Shown: piece by piece, positions 58,192-64,000 of the stretch | Numbering within the stretch: position 1 is the first letter of the stretch | Layout of the letters: every line of letters starts with the position of its first letter | DNA from: an uncultured Clostridia bacterium | Lineage (GTDB): Bacteria; Bacillota; Clostridia; Christensenellales; Aristaeellaceae | DNA: 64,000 nt | Direction: 5' to 3' | Assembly: GCA_934630705.1 (NCBI GenBank) | Contig: CAKTWP010000008.1 | Location: 45,845 to 109,844, forward strand | Translations under genes and position numbers: made by a program | The notes under the pieces: model-generated | The model's database searches: none | What the model saw: only the letters and a program-made list of their open reading frames with translations | What the model was told of the DNA's origin: nothing

Positions 58192-58764
58192 TTACTTGAC
58201 GATCTCGCCCATGGTGCCGTTCACGGCGCAGGCGGCGTTGGATTCGTCGGTGTCGATATGCATGGCCAGGGCGAACTTATCGCTCACCCGCACCACCACA
58301 TCGCCAAAGGTCAGGGCACGGCCGTTGGTATCCAGCTTCACGCTGACCACGTCCTTGTCCTTCACGCCGTATTCGGCGGCATCGGCGGGGGTCATGTGGA
58401 TATGGCGCTTGGCGGCGATCACGCCCTCGGTCAGCTCCACTTCGCCCTTGGGCCCCACCAGCTTGCACGCGCCGGAGCCGGCAATATCGCCGGATTCACG
58501 GATGGGAGCGGTAACGCCGATGGAGCGCGCGTCCGTCAGGGACAGCTCCACCTGGGTGGCATTGCGCACGGGACCCAGAATGCTTACGCCGGTGAGGGTC
58601 TTCTTGGGGCCGACTACGTCCACCCGCTCCGCGCTGGCATACTGCCCGGGCTGGGACAGCATCTTCTTCACCGTCAGCTCGTAGCCCGCGCCGAAAAGGG
58701 TTTCCAAATCCTGCTGCGTCACATGCACGTGACGGGCGGAGGTTTCAACCATAAACTGCTTCAT
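58192..58764 (-). CDS. pduL: Phosphate propanoyltransferase
   Basis: 190 residues, full length for PduL. The two zinc-binding histidine motifs are SARHVHVT (His12, His14) and AAKRHIHMTPADA (His121, His123). The enzyme swaps acyl-CoA and acyl-phosphate (propanoyl or acetyl) in the cytoplasm. There is no N-terminal encapsulation extension and no microcompartment shell gene nearby, so it is probably a free housekeeping phosphotransacylase that feeds acetate kinase. GAAGGCAAGG precedes ATG. Its promoter is at 58812-58839. Confidence 0.93.
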   Translation of the reverse strand: MKQFMVETSARHVHVTQQDLETLFGAGYELTVKKMLSQPGQYASAERVDVVGPKKTLTGVSILGPVRNATQVELSLTDARSIGVTAPIRESGDIAGSGACKLVGPKGEVELTEGVIAAKRHIHMTPADAAEYGVKDKDVVSVKLDTNGRALTFGDVVVRVSDKFALAMHIDTDESNAACAVNGTMGEIVK

Positions 58765-58811
58765 TTTCCTTGCCTTCTTTCCAACTTTGATCCGGGAACT
58801 TCCACTTCTCT

Positions 58812-58839
58812 ATTATACCAGCTTTCCCTCGATTTGCAA
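58812..58839 (-). promoter_or_regulatory. Promoter of pduL
   Basis: Minus strand TTGCAA (58839-58834), 16-bp spacer and perfect TATAAT (58817-58812), 48 bp before the start codon. Confidence 0.75.
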
Positions 58840-58902
58840 GGAAAAACGCGAAAGCGGCGGATTTATTTCGAAAAAAACGCGCTTTTGGGATGGGACGCGG
58901 GG

Positions 58903-59295
58903 TTAAATCCACCAGTCGGGGGTGAGCTCGCCCAGCGAGACCACCCGGCACGTTTCATAATCCAGCATCACCTGTACGTCCCGATAATTGTCCGGCATCA
59001 GCTGGGTCATCATCTCCCGGCATGCGCCGCAGGGGGGAATCGCCTTGCCCTCCCCATTTACCGCGATTACCCGCCGGATGGCGCTTTCCCCGTTGGTAAT
59101 CATATTGAAAATCGCGTTTCGCTCGGCACAAATGCCCAGCGTGCAGGCTGTGTCTACGCAAACGCCCATATAAATTTTCCCGGAGGCGGATTCAACGGCC
59201 GCGCCCACGCCGCCCGCTTCCATCCATGGGGAAATCTGCCGCGGATTCAAAACGCCCTTCGCCGCTTCGTATAACGTCGTCCAAAGCTTATCCAT
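58903..59295 (-). CDS. Cytidine-deaminase-like protein
   Basis: 130 residues of the cytidine/deoxycytidylate deaminase superfamily. The zinc site is CAERNAI (Cys56, proton-shuttle Glu58) and PPCGACREMM (Cys89, Cys92). Length suits a homotetrameric cytidine deaminase, although blasticidin-S-deaminase-like members look similar. It would turn cytidine into uridine in salvage. GGAGAG lies 5 nt before ATG. The dacF gene ends 50 bp upstream of its end of the transcript, so read-through from dacF is possible. Confidence 0.88.
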   Translation of the reverse strand: MDKLWTTLYEAAKGVLNPRQISPWMEAGGVGAAVESASGKIYMGVCVDTACTLGICAERNAIFNMITNGESAIRRVIAVNGEGKAIPPCGACREMMTQLMPDNYRDVQVMLDYETCRVVSLGELTPDWWI

Positions 59296-59345
59296 TTTTT
59301 CTCTCCATTTGCTGGTTGACAGTATGATTATGATCCTGCCCTCTA

Positions 59346-60779
59346 TTATCGATAATATCTCCCTGAGGGCTTGAAGGTGCGCAGACGGCGGCGATGATGA
59401 TGCTTGCCGCGCAGGAATTTTACCGCGCGGATCATCAGCAGCACGGCCGCAGCGGGCAGCACCAGATAGAAAAACACCAGCTCAAAGGTGAGGCGGGGGA
59501 AAGGATTGGGATCGTTTTCCGCTTCCGCGATGATCTCGTCAATGGTGGGCACCAGCCGTTCCCGGGCCGCAATGCTTCGAGAGGCCAGCAGCTCGTATAC
59601 CACCGGCGTGCCGCCGTCGGGCGGCGTGTAGGTCAGCGTGCCCATGACTTCGCCTTCCGTGATCGGCGCCCGGAACTCCCGGGTGAACTCGGTGACGGTA
59701 ACGCTGCTGAAATTCTTGATCCAGTAATCCACCTGCGTCTGCGTGGTGACCACCAGATCCGTGGCCGCCGCGTCCACCTTGCGCAGGTTCAGCTTCAGCC
59801 GGCCCACCTCCGGGTCGTCCAGATCAAAGCCCAGAATGTCAATCACCCGGGGATTCTGCATGTAGATCTCCGCGATGCTGGTGCTCAGATACTGGGAAAA
59901 GCCGTAATTCATGAGCTTGATGGTGTCGGTATAGCGGGCGGCGTCCGAGGATGCCCCAAAGACCACCGAAATCAGGCTTACCCCGTCCTTGTTGGCCGAG
60001 CCTACATAGCAGTTTCCCGCCGCGCTGGTGGTGCCGGTTTTGATACCGGTGCCGTATTCGTAATACCGGGCGGAATTATCGCCCTTTACCAGAAAATCAT
60101 TCTTCGTGGAAATGGTGCGGGAGCGATACACATTGTCCTTGGGCAGGGTATAGGACGTGGAGCCGACAATCTGCCGGAACGTGGCGTTCTGCATGGCCAC
60201 CCGGGCCAGCTTGGCCATGTCCCGGGCGGTGGTGTAATGGTTATCGTCGTGGATACCGCTGGGATTGGCAAAGTGGGTGGCGGTGCAGCCCAGGGCGGCA
60301 GCCGCCTGATTCATCAGGTTCACGAAGTTTTCCACCGATCCGCCCATGCCCTCGGCGATGGCATTGGCCGCATCATTACCCGAAAGCAGCATGGCGGCGT
60401 AAAGCAGATCGATCAGCCGCATCTGCTCCCCGGCGGCCAGCTTGGCGGACGATTCGTCGGACGCGATGTTGACCGCCCGGTCGCTTACCGTGATCTGCTG
60501 CTCCAGATTCCCATCGGCCAGCGACAGCGCCAGCCACGAGGTGAGGATCTTGGTGGTGGAGGCAGGATACATCAGCACATCCGCGTTCTTTTCAAAGATC
60601 ACGTCCCCTGTGTCCGCCTCAATAAGAATGGCCGCCGTGGCGTTCAAATGCCCCTCGGACAGCTTTTCGGGATACAGCGGATCATATTCATCCGCCAGCG
60701 CCGGGGCCGCAAACAGGGATACGCAAAGCAGAGCCGCCATCAGCAGCCCCATCAGTCTTGCGCCCAGTCCTCGTTTCAT
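59346..60779 (-). CDS. dacF: D-alanyl-D-alanine carboxypeptidase (DacF-like)
   Basis: 477 residues, a low-molecular-mass penicillin-binding protein. Signal peptide 1-29 (ends APALAD). The catalytic triad motifs are PASTTK (Ser74, Lys77), LLSGN (133-135) and GIKTGTTS (Lys247). The C-terminal part has a PBP5-type beta domain, and a membrane helix at about 435-455 followed by a basic tail anchors it. It trims the terminal D-Ala from peptidoglycan stem peptides. In spore formers DacF acts on cortex cross-linking. The start at 60779 has GGAGG 5 nt upstream. Confidence 0.93.
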   Translation of the reverse strand: MKRGLGARLMGLLMAALLCVSLFAAPALADEYDPLYPEKLSEGHLNATAAILIEADTGDVIFEKNADVLMYPASTTKILTSWLALSLADGNLEQQITVSDRAVNIASDESSAKLAAGEQMRLIDLLYAAMLLSGNDAANAIAEGMGGSVENFVNLMNQAAAALGCTATHFANPSGIHDDNHYTTARDMAKLARVAMQNATFRQIVGSTSYTLPKDNVYRSRTISTKNDFLVKGDNSARYYEYGTGIKTGTTSAAGNCYVGSANKDGVSLISVVFGASSDAARYTDTIKLMNYGFSQYLSTSIAEIYMQNPRVIDILGFDLDDPEVGRLKLNLRKVDAAATDLVVTTQTQVDYWIKNFSSVTVTEFTREFRAPITEGEVMGTLTYTPPDGGTPVVYELLASRSIAARERLVPTIDEIIAEAENDPNPFPRLTFELVFFYLVLPAAAVLLMIRAVKFLRGKHHHRRRLRTFKPSGRYYR

Positions 60780-60823
60780 GCGTGCCTCCGTGATGCCTGT
60801 AAAGAATTTGAAATACAATCTTG

Positions 60824-60852
60824 ATTATATCATAATATTCTTTGGATGTACA
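60824..60852 (-). promoter_or_regulatory. Promoter of dacF
   Basis: Minus strand TGTACA (60852-60847), 17-bp spacer and perfect TATAAT (60829-60824), 45 bp before the start codon. Confidence 0.6.
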
Positions 60853-60877
60853 GGGGCGGCCTGTAACAAATTGCGGT

Positions 60878-61438
60878 TCAGGGAAGTTGCTGGCGGTATT
60901 GCGCCGGCCCCGATTCGTACAGGTTTCCGCCCTGAGCGTCCATGAGCACGATCACAGGAAAGTTTTCCACCGTGAAGCGATGGATGGCTTCGGTGCCCAG
61001 ATCAGGATAGGCAATGACCTCGCTTTTCCGGATGCTCCGGGCGATCAGCGCCGCGGCGCCGCCCACCGCGCCGAAATACACCGCGCCGCATGCCTGCATG
61101 GCCCGGCGCACTTCCTCGTTTCGCCGCCCCTTGCCGATCATGCCCCGCAGGCCCAGGCGCAGCAGGGCCGGGGTATAAGGATCCATGCGATAGCTGCTGG
61201 TGGGCCCGGCGGCGCCTACCGCATGGCCCGGGGATGCGGGCGCGGGACCCACATAATAAATCACCTGACCCTGCAAATCCATGGGCAGGGGCTTGCCCTC
61301 ATCCAGCAGGGCGATGAGCCGCTTATGGGCCGCGTCCCGGCCGGTATACATATCGCCGGACAGGAGCACCGTGTCTCCCGCCCGCAGCATCCGCGCATCC
61401 GCTTCCGACAGGGGCAGCCGCAGCGAATATTCAGCCAT
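60878..61438 (-). CDS. Class I fumarate hydratase, beta subunit (Fe-S hydro-lyase)
   Basis: 186 residues of the C-terminal domain of Fe-S fumarase/tartrate dehydratase. Typical segments are AGDTVLLSGDMYTGRDAAHKR, VGPTSSYRMDPYTPALL and MGAVYFGAVGG-type ACGAVYFGAVGGAA. With the alpha subunit it converts fumarate and malate; a tartrate dehydratase is the alternative, as the two are hard to tell apart. GGAGG lies 7 nt before ATG. It follows the alpha subunit by 21 bp. An oxygen-sensitive 4Fe-4S enzyme fits an anaerobe. Confidence 0.92.
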   Translation of the reverse strand: MAEYSLRLPLSEADARMLRAGDTVLLSGDMYTGRDAAHKRLIALLDEGKPLPMDLQGQVIYYVGPAPASPGHAVGAAGPTSSYRMDPYTPALLRLGLRGMIGKGRRNEEVRRAMQACGAVYFGAVGGAAALIARSIRKSEVIAYPDLGTEAIHRFTVENFPVIVLMDAQGGNLYESGPAQYRQQLP

Positions 61439-61459
61439 GTTTTTTCCTCCGTTCTTTTT

Positions 61460-62305
61460 TTACAGGATCGCCTGAGCATGGCGGGCGGCATGGCAGCAGA
61501 TGTTCACCGCCACGGGCATGCCCGCGATGTGGGTGGGGGCGCAGTCGATGTTAACGGCCAGGGCCGTGGTGCGGCCGCCGATGCCCGCCGGGCCAATGCC
61601 CAGGGCGTTAATGGCCCGCAGCGCCGCTTCCTCCATCCCGGCATAGCGGGGATCGGCATGATGGGAGCCCACAGGCCGGGCGGTCATCCGCTTGGCCATC
61701 AGCGCCGCCTGTTCCAGCGTGCCGCCCACGCCCACGCCGATTACCATGGGCGGGCAGGGATTGGGCCCGGCCTTGCGGGCGGTGTCCACAATGAAATCCA
61801 CCACGCCCTTTTCCCCATCCGCAGGCACCAGCATTTTCACCGCGCTCATGTTTTCGCTGCCAAAACCCTTGGCCGTGGCCAGGATGCGAATGCGATCTCC
61901 GGGCACCAGGCGCAGATGGATGACGGCGGGGGTGTTGTCGCCGGTGTTTTTCCGGTCGAACACCGGATCGCTGACTACGGACTTGCGCAGATACCCTTCC
62001 CGGTACGCCTGCCGCACGCCCTCGTTTACCGCTTCCTCAAAATCGCCGCCAACGAAATGAACCTCCTGGCCCACCTCCATAAACAGCACCGCCATGCCCG
62101 TATCCTGACAAATGGCGATGCGCTCCTGCCGGGCAATCTGATAATTTTCCAGCAATTGCCCCAGCACGGCCCGGCCTGTGGGCGAGGGCTCGGCCTGCAT
62201 GGCGGCGGAAACGGCGGCTTCCACATCCGCCCCGATTTCATAATTGGCGGTGAAAAACAGCTGCTTCACTGCGGCTGTCAGCGCCGAAACGGGAAAATCG
62301 CGCAT
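61460..62305 (-). CDS. Class I fumarate hydratase, alpha subunit
   Basis: 281 residues carrying the Fe-S cluster. Cys66 lies in RIAICQDTGMAVLF, a second conserved cysteine in GPNPCPPMVIGVGVGG, and a third in VNICCHAARH, the pattern that holds the 4Fe-4S cluster. The conserved AALMAKR segment follows the Gly-rich loop. GAAGG lies before ATG. It precedes the beta-subunit gene by 21 bp, and tmcAL ends 53 bp upstream, so the three may be co-transcribed. Confidence 0.93.
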   Translation of the reverse strand: MRDFPVSALTAAVKQLFFTANYEIGADVEAAVSAAMQAEPSPTGRAVLGQLLENYQIARQERIAICQDTGMAVLFMEVGQEVHFVGGDFEEAVNEGVRQAYREGYLRKSVVSDPVFDRKNTGDNTPAVIHLRLVPGDRIRILATAKGFGSENMSAVKMLVPADGEKGVVDFIVDTARKAGPNPCPPMVIGVGVGGTLEQAALMAKRMTARPVGSHHADPRYAGMEEAALRAINALGIGPAGIGGRTTALAVNIDCAPTHIAGMPVAVNICCHAARHAQAIL

Positions 62306-62358
62306 GGAACATGCCTTCTTTCTTCATATATTATGTGCGCGTAATATGCGCGGCGGAA

Positions 62359-63519
62359 TCACAGCATGATCGGCCGCTGCCGGTAGCTGTCGCCCAGGGG
62401 CAGGCCCGCGCCAATGGCCCAGAGCGCATCAGCCCGCAGATCCAGCGCCATCCGGCCTTCCTCCCGGGCGGGACGGGAAATCAGCGGCAGCGGCCCCCGC
62501 TGCATTTGCCGCAGCAGCGGCCGGACGCTTTCCCGGAAGCCCAGCAGCCGGGCATAGGCCGGCGCGGCAGGCAAATCGGCGGCGGTTACGCCGCACAGGG
62601 CGTGGCACAGAATCCGGCTCAGCCGGCCGGCGGTATAGCGCCGGGTTTTAGCCAGCGCCAGCATCTCCTCCCGGCTGCGGCCCTGCCGGGCGGCGGCCAG
62701 AAGCCGCTGCTCCAGCCCTTCGGAAACGCCGGGCAGCGCGGCCAATTCCTCCGGCCGCATCATCAGCAGCCGCTGGCGCAGCGCGGTATCCAGCGCGTCC
62801 GGGGGACAAAGAAGCCCTCCCAGCGCCGCTCGTTCCAGCACGGGCAGCGCAGCCTGGGGAATCCCCGATCGCACGCTTTGCCAGTCCCCTCGCAAAAGGG
62901 CCTGACGCATGGCCGTGGCCGAAGGCAGGGACGCGGGCTCGCTTTCGTGATAATCTCCCCGGCGCAGCACGGCCACGGGCGTCATGGGGCTGCCCAGCCG
63001 CAAAAGGGCCCGCAGATAGCTGATGGCCAAAGCGGTGTTGGGCGTTTGCAGCTGCTTGGAGGGAACAGACAGGGCGGATGCCAGCGCGCGTCCCATCGCC
63101 GCGGCATGGGACAGGCCGCCGTCCAATCCCGCTCGAAGCAGTGTCTGGAAAGCGGCGTCCGGCTGTTCCAGCAGGGCCGCCGCCCGGGAGAGAAGGGACA
63201 AATCATCCGTTTCCGCGCCGAAGGCCAGATGGGTGCAGCCCAGGGCGCTGAGAATGCCCACGCCGCCCAGCGCGAAATATTCCGCCTCGCGCACCGAAAA
63301 GGCGTAAGGCAATTGCACCACCACATCCGCGCCGCAGCGCAGCGCCATTTCAGCCCGGGCATGGGCGGGCAGCAGCGCGGGCAGGCCGCGCTGGGTGAAG
63401 CTGCCGCTGATCACGCAGACCACCGCGTCCGCTTCCGTCCGCGCCCGGGCCTGCGCCAGATGATAGGCATGGCCCTGATGGAAGGGATCGTATTCCGCAA
63501 TGATCCCGCAAACCCGCAT
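62359..63519 (-). CDS. tmcAL: tRNA(Met) cytidine acetate ligase
   Basis: 386 residues of the TmcAL (formerly UPF0348) family. The nucleotidyltransferase HxGH motif is YDPFHQGHAYHL (His14-His17). CVISGSFTQRGLPALL, VQLPYAFSVREAEYFA and LGCTHLAFGAETDD follow in the usual order. It activates acetate with ATP and transfers it to the wobble cytidine of elongator tRNA-Met, making ac4C. AAAGGGGG lies 7 nt before ATG. It has a strong promoter at 63543-63571. The family call is firm. Confidence 0.93.
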   Translation of the reverse strand: MRVCGIIAEYDPFHQGHAYHLAQARARTEADAVVCVISGSFTQRGLPALLPAHARAEMALRCGADVVVQLPYAFSVREAEYFALGGVGILSALGCTHLAFGAETDDLSLLSRAAALLEQPDAAFQTLLRAGLDGGLSHAAAMGRALASALSVPSKQLQTPNTALAISYLRALLRLGSPMTPVAVLRRGDYHESEPASLPSATAMRQALLRGDWQSVRSGIPQAALPVLERAALGGLLCPPDALDTALRQRLLMMRPEELAALPGVSEGLEQRLLAAARQGRSREEMLALAKTRRYTAGRLSRILCHALCGVTAADLPAAPAYARLLGFRESVRPLLRQMQRGPLPLISRPAREEGRMALDLRADALWAIGAGLPLGDSYRQRPIML

Positions 63520-63542
63520 GCCCTCGCCCCCTTTTTTTCATC

Positions 63543-63571
63543 ATTATAAGCGAAACGCCGGGCAACTGCAA
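63543..63571 (-). promoter_or_regulatory. Promoter of tmcAL
   Basis: Minus strand TTGCAG (63571-63566), 17-bp spacer and perfect TATAAT (63548-63543), only 24 bp before the start codon, so the leader is short. Confidence 0.8.
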
Positions 63572-63630
63572 GCGGAAGGACGATTTTACCCGTGGCCCTC
63601 CGTCCGCCGTTTTTGCCAATTGGATTTCTT

Positions 63631-63680
63631 CCCAGAACCGCAAATCGTTATTGTACGAACCCGGGACGCATCGCTGATTC
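63631..63680 (-). repeat. E2-like element, copy 5 (diverged)
   Basis: CCCAGAACC at the left and CCCGGGACGCATCGCTGATT at the right resemble the E2 ends (CCCAGA ... GGGGCGCATTGTTGAT). The stem is poor, so this copy is tentative. It is followed by an E1 element, as in the other composites. Confidence 0.45.
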
Positions 63681-63695
63681 AGCGAAAGCCTGCTG

Positions 63696-63760
63696 TTATT
63701 CCAAGCGGTTTTCGGGCGGGCTTGTGGAACCCGCTTTTGACGCAAAAGCGGGTTCCACCT
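63696..63760 (-). repeat. E1 hairpin element upstream of gap
   Basis: GTGGAACCCGCTTTTG (63724-63739) and CAAAAGCGGGTTCCAC (63743-63758) form a perfect 16-bp stem with a 3-nt loop. The orientation points to a minus-strand gene end near 63780, but none is there. It lies 56 bp before the gap promoter. Confidence 0.75.
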
Positions 63761-63813
63761 AAAAGATTCTCTCCAATTCTCCCGCATGGGCGGAATTTGC
63801 CCCGCGCGGGGGG

Positions 63814-63842
63814 TTGCCAAACTGGCGAAGAATGGATATAAT
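63814..63842 (+). promoter_or_regulatory. Promoter of gap
   Basis: TTGCCA (63814-63819), 17-bp spacer and perfect TATAAT (63837-63842), 68 bp before the start codon. Its strength fits a highly expressed glycolytic gene. Confidence 0.85.
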
Positions 63843-63910
63843 ATCAGGTGGTGAATTGTCTGACTGAGGCGATTCCTGCCAAAGCCAAGTTTTGTAAGGA
63901 GGTCTTTCCT

Positions 63911-64000
63911 ATGGTTAAGGTTGCTATCAATGGTTTCGGCCGCATTGGCCGTCTGGCTTTCCGTCAGATGTTCGGCGCTGAGGGCTACGATGTGGTGGCC
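63911..64000 (+). CDS. gap: Glyceraldehyde-3-phosphate dehydrogenase, N-terminal part
   Basis: Only the first 30 codons are in the window. VKVAINGFGRIGRLAFRQM is the classic NAD-binding Rossmann start of GAPDH (Gly-Phe-Gly-Arg-Ile-Gly). It oxidises glyceraldehyde 3-phosphate to 1,3-bisphosphoglycerate in glycolysis. AAGGAGG lies 8 nt before ATG. The gene runs off the window edge. Confidence 0.95.
   Translation, partial: MVKVAINGFGRIGRLAFRQMFGAEGYDVVA

Noticed and set aside
58192..58764. Bacterial microcompartment locus around pduL
   Set aside because: No shell proteins, no signature enzymes and no encapsulation peptide are seen.

Overview
The window looks like chromosome from a GC-rich, spore-forming, anaerobic Clostridia-type Firmicute. 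The evidence is spmA-spmB, a SpoVB-like flippase, a DacF-type carboxypeptidase, a CotH kinase, DnaD/DnaI-like primosome genes, RecD2, AddA, several small Firmicute protein families (DUF951, DUF3343, DUF4317, AbrB-like) and a two-subunit Fe-S fumarase. There are no outer-membrane genes. The style of the ABC sugar-import loci suggests a gut or rumen relative of the Christensenellales; this placement is inference.

Layout. 1-501 is the end of a secreted FG-GAP-like protein. 614-1480 is an eight-tRNA operon (Arg, His, Gln, Lys, Leu, Gly, Gly, Lys) with a strong promoter and a terminator. 1590-3663 holds small housekeeping genes (LOG family, MazG-like, MmcQ/YjbR, XRE with zinc ribbon). 3796-7908 is alkD-like plus addA. 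8082-11023 has an AbrB-like regulator, spmA-spmB, two tandem signal peptidases and DUF951. 11237-14923 has a phosphoesterase, a glutamine amidotransferase and recD2. 15344-20564 is one tightly packed operon: TVP38, DMT transporter, DnaD, DnaI-like, DUF4317. 21549-28777 is a plant-pectin-type uptake locus: histidine kinase, AraC response regulator, solute-binding protein, two permeases, GH105 hydrolase. 29085-38037 carries a secreted SH3 protein, a HEAT protein, a SpoVB-like flippase and a 1643-residue wall-anchored surface protein. 38283-44926 has a MATE transporter, the VTC / DUF4956 / CotH cluster and a ZIP transporter. 45009-51736 is a second uptake operon: two permeases, binding protein, sulfatase and a membrane-bound AraC sensor. 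52489-63519 holds PAP2, YitT, a cysteine-desulfurase-like enzyme, DUF3343, a diacylglycerol glucosyltransferase-like enzyme, an ATP-grasp ligase, pduL, cytidine deaminase, dacF, fumarase and tmcAL. 63911 begins gap.

The most unusual content is not protein-coding. (i) Between the VTC and DUF4956 genes lies a 563-bp non-coding stretch with a four-helix, cloverleaf-like fold (40607-40763) made of near-perfect helices, followed by two roughly 110-bp direct repeats. (ii) A composite intergenic element recurs across the window. A G-rich hairpin (here 'E1') usually sits 3-35 nt after a stop codon and in a fixed orientation relative to that gene. It is often followed by a second inverted repeat ('E2', ends TGCGCCCCAGA). 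I see about thirteen E1 copies and five E2 copies. The orientation rule points to a vanished gene whose last codons may still be readable at 51917-51997. I do not recognise either element as a named family.

Coordinates and calls come from reading the sequence alone. No database search or folding program was run.
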